Shown piece by piece: positions 1 to 7,229 of a stretch of 64,000 bases of DNA. The notes under the pieces were generated by a model, which was given only the letters and a program-made list of their open reading frames with translations, was not told where the DNA came from and made no database searches. The DNA lies in NCBI GenBank assembly GCA_046292765.1, contig JBKBQA010000001.1, positions 248,001 to 312,000 on the forward strand, in the 5' to 3' direction. Source of the stretch: PGZG01 sp046292765 (lineage in GTDB: Bacteria > Pseudomonadota > Gammaproteobacteria > Pseudomonadales > Alcanivoracaceae). The position numbers and the translations under genes are program-made. Position 1 is the first letter of the stretch; every line of letters starts with the position of its first letter.

Positions 1-78
1 GAGATTGACATCCTGACTGTGCGGCGCAGTAGCCAATTGTTGCGGATGCCTGAGCTTGATGAAGACGAAGCATATTAA
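1..78 (+). CDS. C-terminal end of an unidentified protein (partial)
   Basis: An open frame enters from the left edge and ends at the TAA at 76-78. The 25 visible residues end in an acidic tail (PELDEDEAY). There is too little to assign a family. That it is the end of a real gene is inferred only from the open frame and the non-coding sequence that follows. Confidence 0.4.
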   Translation, partial: EIDILTVRRSSQLLRMPELDEDEAY

Positions 79-199
79 TCGACTGCACCGCGACCGATTT
101 CGTGCCGTAGCGTGGTTCCGCTGTGGTTTGGACTCAAGGCAGCGACTCTGAATGGCTGGCGAATGTGAAATACATTTCCATGGAAAGCACATGAAAATC

Positions 200-250
200 A
201 CAAACAAGCGACGCGCAAGATCGGTGCGCTTGTTGTAGGCGTTAGCGCAC
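200..250 (+). repeat. attC-like inverted repeat
   Basis: An 8-bp perfect inverted repeat, AACAAGCG (203-210) with CGCTTGTT (227-234), is followed at once by AGGCGTTAGCG. The half CGCTTGTTGTAGGCGTTAG resembles the right half of an integron attC site, and an AT-richer orphan gene follows it. However, the left-hand core (RYYYAAC) is not recognisable and the right core is imperfect (GTTAGCG, not GTTRRRY). It could equally be an ordinary hairpin. Confidence 0.25.
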
Positions 251-263
251 AAAGGAATGCAAA

Positions 264-695
264 GTGGACCTCATTGTGATCATCCAAGATGCTATCAGCG
301 GCACCTTAGCGACTGTGCTTGGCGGTATTTTGCTTGGAGGGATGGCGTGGTTTGCCTGGCCATTAAGGTGGAAAATTCAGGGGCGCGTCATAAAAAAGTT
401 AGTTGCCGGTGATCGACTGTTTAACTTCGTATACAACCCATCAGAGAACCTGAGCAAGGCGCTTTCATTTCTTGCGGATGGTCGTATTGGCGAAGGAAGT
501 AATGAGAATGAGTGCACTTGGCGCATTCGCAGGGGGAAACTGGAAATACTCGCCGCAGACGATAAAGTTTATAGCCGGTTTCGCTACGACCGCACAAATG
601 GATTTCTCAGGCACACCAATGATCCAGAGCTGCGGTCAATTTCTGGGCAGTTTCTTCAGCCTCGCTTCGTTAGGGTTGTGCGTCCTGATGTCTAA
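264..695 (+). CDS. Hypothetical protein with one N-terminal membrane segment
   Basis: A 143-residue protein that I do not recognise. Residues about 13-32 (TLATVLGGILLGGMAWFAWP) form one hydrophobic segment. The rest is a basic, soluble domain rich in Arg and Phe, ending LQPRFVRVVRPDV. The start is GTG at 264, with AAAGGA seven bases upstream; the ATG at 257 is in another frame. Base composition is visibly more AT-rich than the genes further right, and the gene follows an attC-like repeat. Recent acquisition is therefore plausible, but that is inference. Confidence 0.6.
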   Translation: MDLIVIIQDAISGTLATVLGGILLGGMAWFAWPLRWKIQGRVIKKLVAGDRLFNFVYNPSENLSKALSFLADGRIGEGSNENECTWRIRRGKLEILAADDKVYSRFRYDRTNGFLRHTNDPELRSISGQFLQPRFVRVVRPDV

Positions 696-734
696 AAAAA
701 TATTGACTTCGCGCCCGGATCGCGCCATGGCCCC

Positions 735-1127
735 ATGCTGAATTACCTGCGCAGCCTCAAGCGTCGCCGCGCCATAGACGGCTACATACGCCGCCTGGGG
801 CCGGCGCTGCTGCGACGCTATGGGCTTGCCGATAGCTACACTGTCCGGCAGATCAAGGCCACGGCGAGGAGCCTGAAGCTGGATATGGACTACATGACCG
901 ATGCCGTTGCACTGTACTGTCGGGTAGCATCGCCAGACTCAGTCACGCTGTATTCTCTGGATCAGAGTGCGCTGGATCAGCGCCGTCAGGAATTGGCAGA
1001 AGCCTTCTTTGCTGGCAGCATCGGTTTCACCGCCCGCCAGGTGATTGATCTGGGTCGTCCCTGGGGATGGCATGGCGGCCGGCACGAGAACTGGTGGGCT
1101 AATCGGATAGGTAAAACCGGGTTCTAG
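735..1127 (+). CDS. DUF6559-like small basic protein
   Basis: A 130-residue protein beginning MLNYLRSLKRRRAIDGYI, with no signal peptide and no membrane segment. The basic N-terminus, the Y-x-x-x-Q-V/I-K-x-T motif near residue 40, and a Gly/His-rich end (GWHGGRHENWW) resemble the small uncharacterised DUF6559 family found in Pseudomonas relatives. I rely on memory of that family, so the name is tentative. Function is unknown. It stands alone, followed by a structured intergenic stretch. Confidence 0.55.
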   Translation: MLNYLRSLKRRRAIDGYIRRLGPALLRRYGLADSYTVRQIKATARSLKLDMDYMTDAVALYCRVASPDSVTLYSLDQSALDQRRQELAEAFFAGSIGFTARQVIDLGRPWGWHGGRHENWWANRIGKTGF

Positions 1128-1149
1128 TTTGTTGGCTTAAGTCATTCGG

Positions 1150-1230
1150 GGCTCGGCCAGATGTCACCTGAAGATTGCAGGTCCAAGGAGCCGCCGTCGG
1201 CGTCCTGGTGATCCCGGATCTGGCTGAGCC
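1150..1230. ncRNA. Three-way-junction RNA-like inverted repeat element
   Basis: Positions 1150-1162 pair with 1218-1230 (12 of 13 positions). The interval holds two further hairpins. One has a 5-bp stem (ACCTG 1166-1170 with CAGGT 1178-1182). The other has about 10 bp (1183-1193 with 1198-1208), two single-base bulges and a CCGT loop. Together they fold as a compact three-way junction of 81 bases. No T-run follows on either strand, so it is not a plain terminator. Whether it is transcribed, and from which strand, cannot be told. Confidence 0.35.
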
Positions 1231-1280
1231 TGCGTCAGATTCTCCAATGGCTGCGATCGGGTTTGATTGGAGGTAACGTC

Positions 1281-1616
1281 ATGTCCTACGCCTATCGCTA
1301 TATCCGCAACCGATATGTGTTCGCCCTGATTATGTTGGTGCTGTCGGTGCTCTTTGCGCTCTGGTATTTCCCTCAGGGTGAGCCCGAGCGCCGACTCATC
1401 ACCGGCGCTGTCGTCGAAGTAAATCACGGCGCCACCACCAGTGTTCGTACCGGGCAGCCGGCAAACCTGGTGACGGTAAAGGTGGCGCTGGATGATGGCA
1501 GCGTCGTTCGGGTGATGGTGATGGGACGCGAGCCCCGGGTGGGTGAGCGGGTGTCATTGCAGGAGCTGACCTACCCGGATGGTGAGCGTCGTTATCAGCT
1601 GCCGGCGATTGATTGA
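1281..1616 (+). CDS. Small single-pass membrane protein, unknown function
   Basis: A 111-residue protein. The start is ATG 1281, with GGAGG at 1269-1273; an in-frame TTG at 1263 overlaps that ribosome site and is rejected. A hydrophobic segment at about residues 14-34 (FALIMLVLSVLFALWYF) follows a basic N-terminus, so the C-terminal part probably faces the periplasm. That part (TGAVVEVNHG...VTVKVALDDGSVVRVMVMG...) looks like a small beta barrel of the NfeD or OB type, but I cannot assign it. It converges on the TSUP gene with no spacer. Confidence 0.65.
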   Translation: MSYAYRYIRNRYVFALIMLVLSVLFALWYFPQGEPERRLITGAVVEVNHGATTSVRTGQPANLVTVKVALDDGSVVRVMVMGREPRVGERVSLQELTYPDGERRYQLPAID

Positions 1617-2357
1617 TCAGAGGTGGGTCAGAATCATCTTCATTCCCGCCACCACCAGCACCGCGCCGAGCAGTTTTTTCAGGATCGGCACGCCGAGCCG
1701 TCGGCTGCCGAGTTCGGTGCCGATCAGGCCGCCGACCACGGCGGCCGGTGCCCACCAGATCAAGCCGGATGGCAGCGTTACGCCTTGCGTCATCAGGCCG
1801 GCAAGACCGGCAATGGAGTTCACCAGAATGAACATGGCGGCGATGCCGCTTGCCTCGCGCACGGTGCTCCAGGCCAGTAGTACCAGCAGCGGGCTGAGGA
1901 AGATGCCGCCACCGACACCGGTTAGCCCGGAGAGAAAGCCGATCGCGCCGCCGGCCGCCAAGGCAATGGCCAGCGGCGGCGGCGTGGTCACCAGGGCCTG
2001 ATCAGGCTCGCGGCGGAAGAAGCGCCAGGCCGCATACAGCAACACCGATCCCACCAGCGGTTGGTACCAGTGGGCCGGCAGTTGCAGCATGCCGCCAATA
2101 AATGCAAACGGTACAGACGCCAGCATCAGACGCAGGAACAGTGGCCGGTTGAAAAAGCCAGCGCGCAGATAGCGCCAGCTACCGATACTGGCCACCAGAA
2201 TATTCAGGCACAGGGCGGCGGGTTTCATTTCTGCCGGGGCCACGCCCATCAGTGCCATGGCGGCCAGATAGCCGGATGCGCCTCCGTGACCCACCGAGGA
2301 ATAAAGGGTGGCGGCGATCAGGATCAATGCAGCCAGCAGCAACATAGCCATGTCCAT
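1617..2357 (-). CDS. TSUP-family permease (TauE/SafE type)
   Basis: A 246-residue, very hydrophobic protein with roughly eight membrane segments in two repeats. It carries the family-typical glycine-rich stretches SSVGHGGASGYLAAMALMG near the N-terminus and FLSGLTGVGGGIFLSPLLVLLAW at mid-protein. The family moves sulfite, sulfoacetate or other small anions across the inner membrane; the substrate here is unknown. It is divergent from moaC, with 111 bp between the two starts. A link to sulfur chemistry of cofactor synthesis is possible but unproven. Confidence 0.85.
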   Translation of the reverse strand: MDMAMLLLAALILIAATLYSSVGHGGASGYLAAMALMGVAPAEMKPAALCLNILVASIGSWRYLRAGFFNRPLFLRLMLASVPFAFIGGMLQLPAHWYQPLVGSVLLYAAWRFFRREPDQALVTTPPPLAIALAAGGAIGFLSGLTGVGGGIFLSPLLVLLAWSTVREASGIAAMFILVNSIAGLAGLMTQGVTLPSGLIWWAPAAVVGGLIGTELGSRRLGVPILKKLLGAVLVVAGMKMILTHL

Positions 2358-2468
2358 GAAAGTGGGCCCGGTGACATACAGGTCTCGAAGGGTAGAGCTC
2401 TTTATCCTGCAAGGCCAGTGCTGTGGCGTCCATGCTATGCTGCCTTTCTGATCCGATCAGGAGCGATC

Positions 2469-2957
2469 ATGAACAACCGCCTTACTCATCTTGACGACCA
2501 GGGCCGTGCTGCCATGGTGGATGTCACCAGTAAAGCCGACACCGATCGCCGTGCCGTGGCGGAGTGTCGGGTGCGCATGCTGCCGGCAACGTTGGCGATG
2601 ATTGTTGAGGGTAAGCATGCCAAGGGTGATGTGCTGGCGGTGGCCCGTATTGCCGGCATTCAAGCAGCTAAACGGACGGCGGATCTGATTCCGCTCTGTC
2701 ATCCGCTGATGCTGAGTAAGGTACGCGTGAGTCTCGATGCCGAGGGTAATGATGGTTTGCGCATCGAAGTCGAGTGCCGTGTGCGTGGCCCGACCGGTGT
2801 CGAAATGGAAGCGTTGACGGCTGTGTCTGTGGCTGCGCTCACGGTGTATGACATGTGCAAGGCGGTGGATCGTGGCATTGAAATCACCGGGCTACGGTTG
2901 CTGGAAAAAAGCGGTGGCCGGTCTGGTGACTATCGTGCCAATGGGGAGGCCATCTGA
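2469..2957 (+). CDS. moaC: Cyclic pyranopterin monophosphate synthase MoaC
   Basis: A 162-residue protein, the usual length. It converts the 3',8-cyclo-GTP made by MoaA into cyclic pyranopterin monophosphate, the first stable molybdenum-cofactor intermediate. Family motifs are intact: MVDVTSKADTDRRAVAE, the substrate-site stretch LIPLCHPLMLSKV, and VEMEALTAVSVAALTVYDMCKAVD with the conserved lysine. The start is ATG 2469, after AGGAG. It heads a moaC-moaD-moaE operon; moaD begins one base after its stop. Confidence 0.96.
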   Translation: MNNRLTHLDDQGRAAMVDVTSKADTDRRAVAECRVRMLPATLAMIVEGKHAKGDVLAVARIAGIQAAKRTADLIPLCHPLMLSKVRVSLDAEGNDGLRIEVECRVRGPTGVEMEALTAVSVAALTVYDMCKAVDRGIEITGLRLLEKSGGRSGDYRANGEAI

Positions 2958-2958
2958 A

Positions 2959-3213
2959 GTGGCGATTACGGTGCTGTACTTTGCCCGCTTCCGCGAGAAG
3001 CTCGGTGTCGAGCAGGAAGTGCTTGCCGTGCCCACCCCGGCCACAGCCGCAGATTTGACTGTGCTGCTGGCGGCCCGCGGTGGCCCCTGGCAAGACATCT
3101 TTGCCTGCGAGGCAGGTGTGATGGTGGCGATCAATGAGCAGATGGCAAGCCGCGACGCCGCCGTGCAGGACGGCGATACGATTGCGTTTTTCCCACCGGT
3201 AACGGGCGGATAG
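2959..3213 (+). CDS. moaD: Molybdopterin synthase small subunit MoaD
   Basis: An 84-residue ubiquitin-fold protein ending in the obligatory Gly-Gly (FPPVTGG), which is thiocarboxylated and donates sulfur to make molybdopterin. The start is taken as GTG 2959, one base after the moaC stop and nine bases after GGAGG. An in-frame ATG at 2941 would add six residues and overlap moaC. MoaE follows five bases downstream, so the two synthase subunits are translated together. Confidence 0.93.
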   Translation: MAITVLYFARFREKLGVEQEVLAVPTPATAADLTVLLAARGGPWQDIFACEAGVMVAINEQMASRDAAVQDGDTIAFFPPVTGG

Positions 3214-3218
3214 CGACA

Positions 3219-3692
3219 ATGACGATCGCGCTCAATACCGGCATTCAGGCATTGCCGCTGGATCTGCAGACGGCCAGTGAATGGCTGCATGACAGCGCAG
3301 GTGGCTGTGGTGCTGTGGTGTTGTTTAGCGGGCAGGTGCGTAACGATGGCGGCAAGCTGGCGGCGCTGGTGCTGGAGCACTATCCCGGCATGTCGGAGCG
3401 GATGTTGGCGGAGCTGGCCGACAGGGTGGCATCGCGCTGGTCGTTGGCGCGGGTGCTGGCCTGGCATCGGGTCGGCGTGATGGCCACCGGTGAGATTATT
3501 GTTTTGGTCGGCGTCGCCGCAGCTCATCGCGGTGACGCCTTCGAGGCCGCCACTTGCCTGATGGATCTGGTCAAAACACAGGTGCCGTTGTGGAAGAAGG
3601 TGCGCGACGGCGACGGCGAACACTGGGTGGATGCCCGTGACAGCGACCTTCAGGCAGCGGCGCGCTGGCGCTTGGAGCAGCGCTCAGAATAA
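3219..3692 (+). CDS. moaE: Molybdopterin synthase catalytic subunit MoaE
   Basis: A 157-residue protein. MoaE binds MoaD and inserts two sulfurs into cyclic pyranopterin monophosphate. Visible family motifs are GAVVLFSGQVRNDGG, LEHYPGMSERML, VLAWHRVGVMATGEIIVLVGVAAAHR, and the catalytic-lysine segment VKTQVPLWKK near residue 123. It is the last gene of the moaCDE run. Its last nine bases overlap the convergent moeA end. Confidence 0.95.
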   Translation: MTIALNTGIQALPLDLQTASEWLHDSAGGCGAVVLFSGQVRNDGGKLAALVLEHYPGMSERMLAELADRVASRWSLARVLAWHRVGVMATGEIIVLVGVAAAHRGDAFEAATCLMDLVKTQVPLWKKVRDGDGEHWVDARDSDLQAAARWRLEQRSE

Positions 3693-4901
3693 CTGCACCT
3701 TTACTGTCTCACCTGCGGCCAGATTGCCCTGTTCCAGTTCCAGCAACACAAAGGCGTTGGCGCGACTCATGCTGGTTAGTGCACCGGAGCTCTGGTTTGG
3801 CAGCGGTGTCACCAGCAGATTGCCCGCGCTGTCCTGGGTCACCACGCCCCGTTGATATTCCGCCCGTCCCGGCTTTTTCCTTACCGGTGCCAGCAATGTG
3901 GCCGGCAGTTGCAGCGGCGGTTGCCATTGCCCGCCCTGCATACGCAGCAGGGCGGGCATGGCGAGCTCTTGTAGGGTGACCAGAGCCGACACCGGATTGC
4001 CGGGCAGGCCGAAAAAATACGAATGGGGCAAGGTGCCAAAGGCAAACGGCTTGCCGGGTTTGATGGCGATTTTCCACACCAGAATGTCGCCGAGTTCGCC
4101 GATCACGTTGCGCACCAGATCCGCCTCGCCAACGGAGACCCCGCCGGAGGTCATGACAACATCGGCGGCCGCATCGGCATCACGGAAGCGAGCTCGCAGC
4201 GCATCTGCATCATCCATCACATGGCCCATGTCAATCACGGCAAAGCCCGCCTGAACCAGCGCCGCGTGCAGCATGGCGCGATTGCTGTCATGGATCTGGC
4301 CGGGGCCGAGTGGTGCGCCGGCGGGTACCAGTTCATCGCCGGTGGAGATCAGGGCGATGCGCAGTTGTGATTGCACCGACACGGTGTCGATGCCCTGTGA
4401 GGCAAGCAGGCCGATATCGGCGGCGCAGAGCCGGCGACCGGCAGGAAGCAGGGTGTCGCCGGCAATGGTGTCCTCGCCGCAGCGACGGATGTTCTCGCCG
4501 GGTTTCAGCGTGCGTTGCAGGGTGATGTGATCGACGTCGAGGCTCGCCTGCTCCTGCATGATGACGGCGCTGGCTCCGTCAGGCACCACGCCACCTGTCA
4601 TGATGCGCACACACTGGCCTGGCTGTAAGGTGCCGCTGAAAGGGTGGCCGGCAAAACTGTCGCCGATCAGCGTTAGCGCTGCGGTCGCCTCAAGGTCGGC
4701 GCCGTGAATGGCATAGCCATCCATGGCGGAGTTATCTGTCGGCGGTACATTGAGCCGGGCGACGATGGCAACGGCGCTGATACGATCAATGGCGTCAGCC
4801 AGCGGCACGGCTTCCGCACGGGTGCGTGTGGATACCTGCGCCAGCAAACGGGCGCGACAGGTGTCTACAGGCAGCATGCCGGGTTCGTCGTGACAGGCCA
4901 T
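3684..4901 (-). CDS. moeA: Molybdopterin molybdenumtransferase MoeA
   Basis: A 405-residue protein, normal for MoeA, which inserts molybdate into adenylylated molybdopterin. Diagnostic segments are the N-terminal LADAIDRISAVAIVARLNVPPTDNSAMDGYA region, GAPLGPGQIHDSN, the central MPT-binding TSGGVSVGEADLV, and FGLPGNPVSALV near residue 310. The start is ATG 4901. It is divergent from moaA across a 196-bp structured region, and tail-to-tail with moaE. Confidence 0.96.
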   Translation of the reverse strand: MACHDEPGMLPVDTCRARLLAQVSTRTRAEAVPLADAIDRISAVAIVARLNVPPTDNSAMDGYAIHGADLEATAALTLIGDSFAGHPFSGTLQPGQCVRIMTGGVVPDGASAVIMQEQASLDVDHITLQRTLKPGENIRRCGEDTIAGDTLLPAGRRLCAADIGLLASQGIDTVSVQSQLRIALISTGDELVPAGAPLGPGQIHDSNRAMLHAALVQAGFAVIDMGHVMDDADALRARFRDADAAADVVMTSGGVSVGEADLVRNVIGELGDILVWKIAIKPGKPFAFGTLPHSYFFGLPGNPVSALVTLQELAMPALLRMQGGQWQPPLQLPATLLAPVRKKPGRAEYQRGVVTQDSAGNLLVTPLPNQSSGALTSMSRANAFVLLELEQGNLAAGETVKVQLF

Positions 4902-4984
4902 TGGTCGGCTCCTCGGGGAATCGGCCAGATTGTACGCGCAAGCCGGTGTTGGCGGTTATGCCTTTGCGCTACCATCGTGACAGG

Positions 4985-5097
4985 TACCGAGCCCCCTCGC
5001 CTGGGCTGCAATGCAGTACGGCGGCGGGGCCGTGGTCATATCGACCACCGGGTCGTAGGGGAAACGCTGCGGCCTCCCGTGTTTGGACAGGTGACCC
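4985..5097 (+). promoter_or_regulatory. Structured moaA leader, candidate molybdenum-cofactor riboswitch
   Basis: The stretch before moaA folds strongly. GTGGTC 5032-5037 pairs with GACCAC 5043-5048. GGGTC 5050-5054 pairs with GACCC 5093-5097 and encloses GGGGAAACGCTGCGGCCTCCC. Upstream arms GCCCC (4991-4995) and GGGGC (5026-5030) also pair. The probable ribosome site AGGTGA (5089-5094) lies at the base of the second stem, so folding would hide it. Position and the GAAACNCYGC/GCCTCCCG segments recall the Moco RNA motif seen before moaA in other proteobacteria. The match is from memory, not a covariance search. Confidence 0.5.
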
Positions 5098-6075
5098 ATG
5101 CTGCAGGACCGTTATGGCAGGCGGTTCCGTTATCTGCGTTTGTCGGTAACGGACGTCTGCAATTTCCGTTGTACCTATTGCCTGCCGTCCGGCTATCAGG
5201 CGCCTGCCGGCGTGGCGGATCCGTTTCTCAGTGCGGCCGAAGTTGCTGTGATCGCGGCGGCGTTTGCCCGTCTTGGTACCAGCAAAGTTCGGCTTACCGG
5301 CGGCGAGCCCAGCCTGCGTGCTGATCTGCCGGAGTTGATACGTCGCTGCAAGGACACGGCGGGTATTCGCACTGTTGCCCTGACCAGCAACGGCTACCGC
5401 TTGCCCCGGCAGATTGATGATTGGCACCGGGCGGGGCTGGATGCGCTGAACATCAGCATCGATTCGCTTGACCGCGACGAGTTTACCCGTATCACCGGCC
5501 ATGACCGGCTGCCGCACATTCTCGCCGGCATTGATCGTGCAGTGGCTCTGGGCCTGAGCAGTATCAAGGTCAATGCGGTGCTGCTTCGGGAAGGACAGGC
5601 GGCCCGGATGCATGACTTTCTCGACTGGCTGCGGGAAACGCCGGTGACCCTGCGCTTTATCGAACTGATGCAGACTGGCGATAACGCTGTATTTTTTCGC
5701 CATCAACACCTGCGTGCGGAAGAGATGTTGCTGCAATTAAAGGCGCTGGGCTGGCAGGAATCGGTGCGCAGTCACGACGCCGGTCCGGCGCGGGAACTGT
5801 GGCATGCCGATTACGCTGGCCGAATCGGCTTTATCATGCCGTACAGCAAGGATTTCTGCGCCAGCTGCAATCGTTTGCGGGTGTCGGCGCAGGGGCGTCT
5901 GCATTTGTGCCTGTTTGCAAATGAAGGCCAGGATATTCGCGACTGGTGTCAGCGCGGCGATGTGGAGGGGCTGATGGCGCATCTGCAGCATCTGGTCGGC
6001 GACAAGCGCGAGAGCCATCTGCTGCAACAGCAGCAGACGGGTGCGACCCGGCATTTCGCCATGATTGGCGGTTAG
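5098..6075 (+). CDS. moaA: GTP 3',8-cyclase MoaA
   Basis: A 325-residue radical-SAM enzyme that starts molybdenum-cofactor synthesis from GTP. The N-terminal cluster motif CNFRCTYC (residues about 20-27) binds the SAM [4Fe-4S] cluster. The C-terminal motif CASCNRLRVSAQGRLHLC provides the second, GTP-binding cluster. The protein ends in AMIGG, the Gly-Gly tail needed for activity. The start is ATG 5098. moaB begins five bases after its stop, and mobA follows. Confidence 0.96.
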   Translation: MLQDRYGRRFRYLRLSVTDVCNFRCTYCLPSGYQAPAGVADPFLSAAEVAVIAAAFARLGTSKVRLTGGEPSLRADLPELIRRCKDTAGIRTVALTSNGYRLPRQIDDWHRAGLDALNISIDSLDRDEFTRITGHDRLPHILAGIDRAVALGLSSIKVNAVLLREGQAARMHDFLDWLRETPVTLRFIELMQTGDNAVFFRHQHLRAEEMLLQLKALGWQESVRSHDAGPARELWHADYAGRIGFIMPYSKDFCASCNRLRVSAQGRLHLCLFANEGQDIRDWCQRGDVEGLMAHLQHLVGDKRESHLLQQQQTGATRHFAMIGG

Positions 6076-6080
6076 GAGTG

Positions 6081-6617
6081 ATGATGAGTAAAGCTGATGC
6101 AGTGTTTGTGCCGCTGAGAATTGCGGTGCTGACGGTTTCTGACACCCGCACCCCGGACAGCGATACCTCCGGTGCGCTGCTGGTGGAAAAGCTTTCCGAG
6201 GCAGGTCACGAGCTTGCGGCCCGTGCGTTGCTTCCGGATGACATCTGGCAGTTGCGGGCCCGAATCTGTAGCTGGGTCGCCGAAGGCGATGTGCAGGTGA
6301 TTCTAGTCACCGGCGGCACCGGATTTACCGGCCGTGATTCCACGCCTGAAGCATTGGTGCCGCTGTTCGACAAGCAGGTGGATGGATTTGGCGAGCTGTT
6401 CCGTCACCTCTCTTTTCAGGAAATCGGTACATCTACGTTGCAATCCCGCGCTGTGGCGGGGCTGGCGAATGGCGTGCTGATCTGTTGCCTGCCCGGTTCC
6501 ACCGGAGCCTGTCGCACGGCCTGGGATGGCATTCTTTCGACTCAGCTCGACAGTCGCCATCGTCCCTGCAACTTTGTTCAGCATCTGCGCGGCGTGGGTG
6601 CGGTGCGCTGTGGTTAA
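6081..6617 (+). CDS. moaB: Molybdopterin adenylyltransferase-type protein MoaB
   Basis: A 178-residue MoaB/MogA-fold protein. Signature segments are IAVLTVSDTRTPDSDTSG near the N-terminus and the MPT-binding ILVTGGTGFTGRDSTPEA at about residues 73-90. It prepares molybdopterin by adenylylation before MoeA inserts the metal; among bacterial MoaB proteins activity varies, so the reaction is assigned by family. The start ATG 6081 (GGAGTG just upstream) is immediately followed by a second ATG at 6084. It sits five bases after moaA and seven before mobA. Confidence 0.92.
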   Translation: MMSKADAVFVPLRIAVLTVSDTRTPDSDTSGALLVEKLSEAGHELAARALLPDDIWQLRARICSWVAEGDVQVILVTGGTGFTGRDSTPEALVPLFDKQVDGFGELFRHLSFQEIGTSTLQSRAVAGLANGVLICCLPGSTGACRTAWDGILSTQLDSRHRPCNFVQHLRGVGAVRCG

Positions 6618-6623
6618 AGCGGC

Positions 6624-7229
6624 ATGACGGCGCAGGATTGGCAGCTGCTGATACTGGCCGGGGGGCGAGGGCGTCGGCTCGGAGGTATCGACAAGGGGTT
6701 GATGGAGGGTAATGGTCAGCCGGTGGTGCGAATGCTGCATCAGCGGTTTCAGCCACCGCATTGTTTGGTCAGCGCCAATCGCCACGCTGAGCGGTACTGT
6801 GCGCTTGGTTTTACAACGGTGGCGGATCGTCGCCCGGATTTTGCCGGGCCATTGGCCGGGCTGGAAGCCTTGATGGTCGCAGCGCCGGATTTGCCTGCGA
6901 TTCTGGTGCCCTGCGATATGCCAAACCTGCCAGATGATTTGCCTGCGCAACTGTTGAGCCGATTGCAGCGCCGGGACGCCATCGTGGTGGCCCACGATGG
7001 CGAACGGTTACAACCGCTGTGCATGGCGCTATGGCCGACGTACTGGCGAGACAATCTTGCCGTCTATCTGGATCAGGGTGGTCGCAGCGTGCAGGGCTGG
7101 CTGGATAGCAAGCAGGTTGAGGTATGCCAGTTCGATGATGGTCGCTGCTTCCACAACATCAATACCCCGGCAGACTTGACCAACCCTGCTTTGTGGGAGC
7201 GGCAATCCGGCCGCTCCCACAATGACTAG
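6624..7229 (+). CDS. mobA: Molybdenum cofactor guanylyltransferase MobA
   Basis: A 201-residue protein carrying the nucleotidyltransferase signature LAGGRGRRLGGIDKGL at residues about 10-25 and a metal-binding LVPCDMPNLP near residue 95. It attaches GMP to Mo-molybdopterin to give the bis-MGD form used by the nitrate reductase encoded nearby. The last 13 or so codons are read out of a 13-bp perfect palindrome (7191-7222), so the tail ALWERQSGRSHND is unlikely to be ancestral. It overlaps the convergent porin gene by four bases. Confidence 0.94.
   Translation: MTAQDWQLLILAGGRGRRLGGIDKGLMEGNGQPVVRMLHQRFQPPHCLVSANRHAERYCALGFTTVADRRPDFAGPLAGLEALMVAAPDLPAILVPCDMPNLPDDLPAQLLSRLQRRDAIVVAHDGERLQPLCMALWPTYWRDNLAVYLDQGGRSVQGWLDSKQVEVCQFDDGRCFHNINTPADLTNPALWERQSGRSHND
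7191..7222. repeat. REP-like palindrome, possible bidirectional terminator
   Basis: TTGTGGGAGCGGC (7191-7203) and GCCGCTCCCACAA (7210-7222) form a perfect 13-bp stem with a 6-base loop. The GTGGGAGCGG core is the kind seen in REP elements of Pseudomonas-type genomes. It lies inside the 3' end of mobA, just before the convergent porin stop, and may act as a two-way transcription barrier. I saw only one copy in this window. Confidence 0.7.

Noticed and set aside
2941..2958. Upstream ATG start for moaD
   Set aside because: The GGAGG ribosome site lies nine bases before the GTG at 2959 and would be inside the coding region if ATG 2941 were used.
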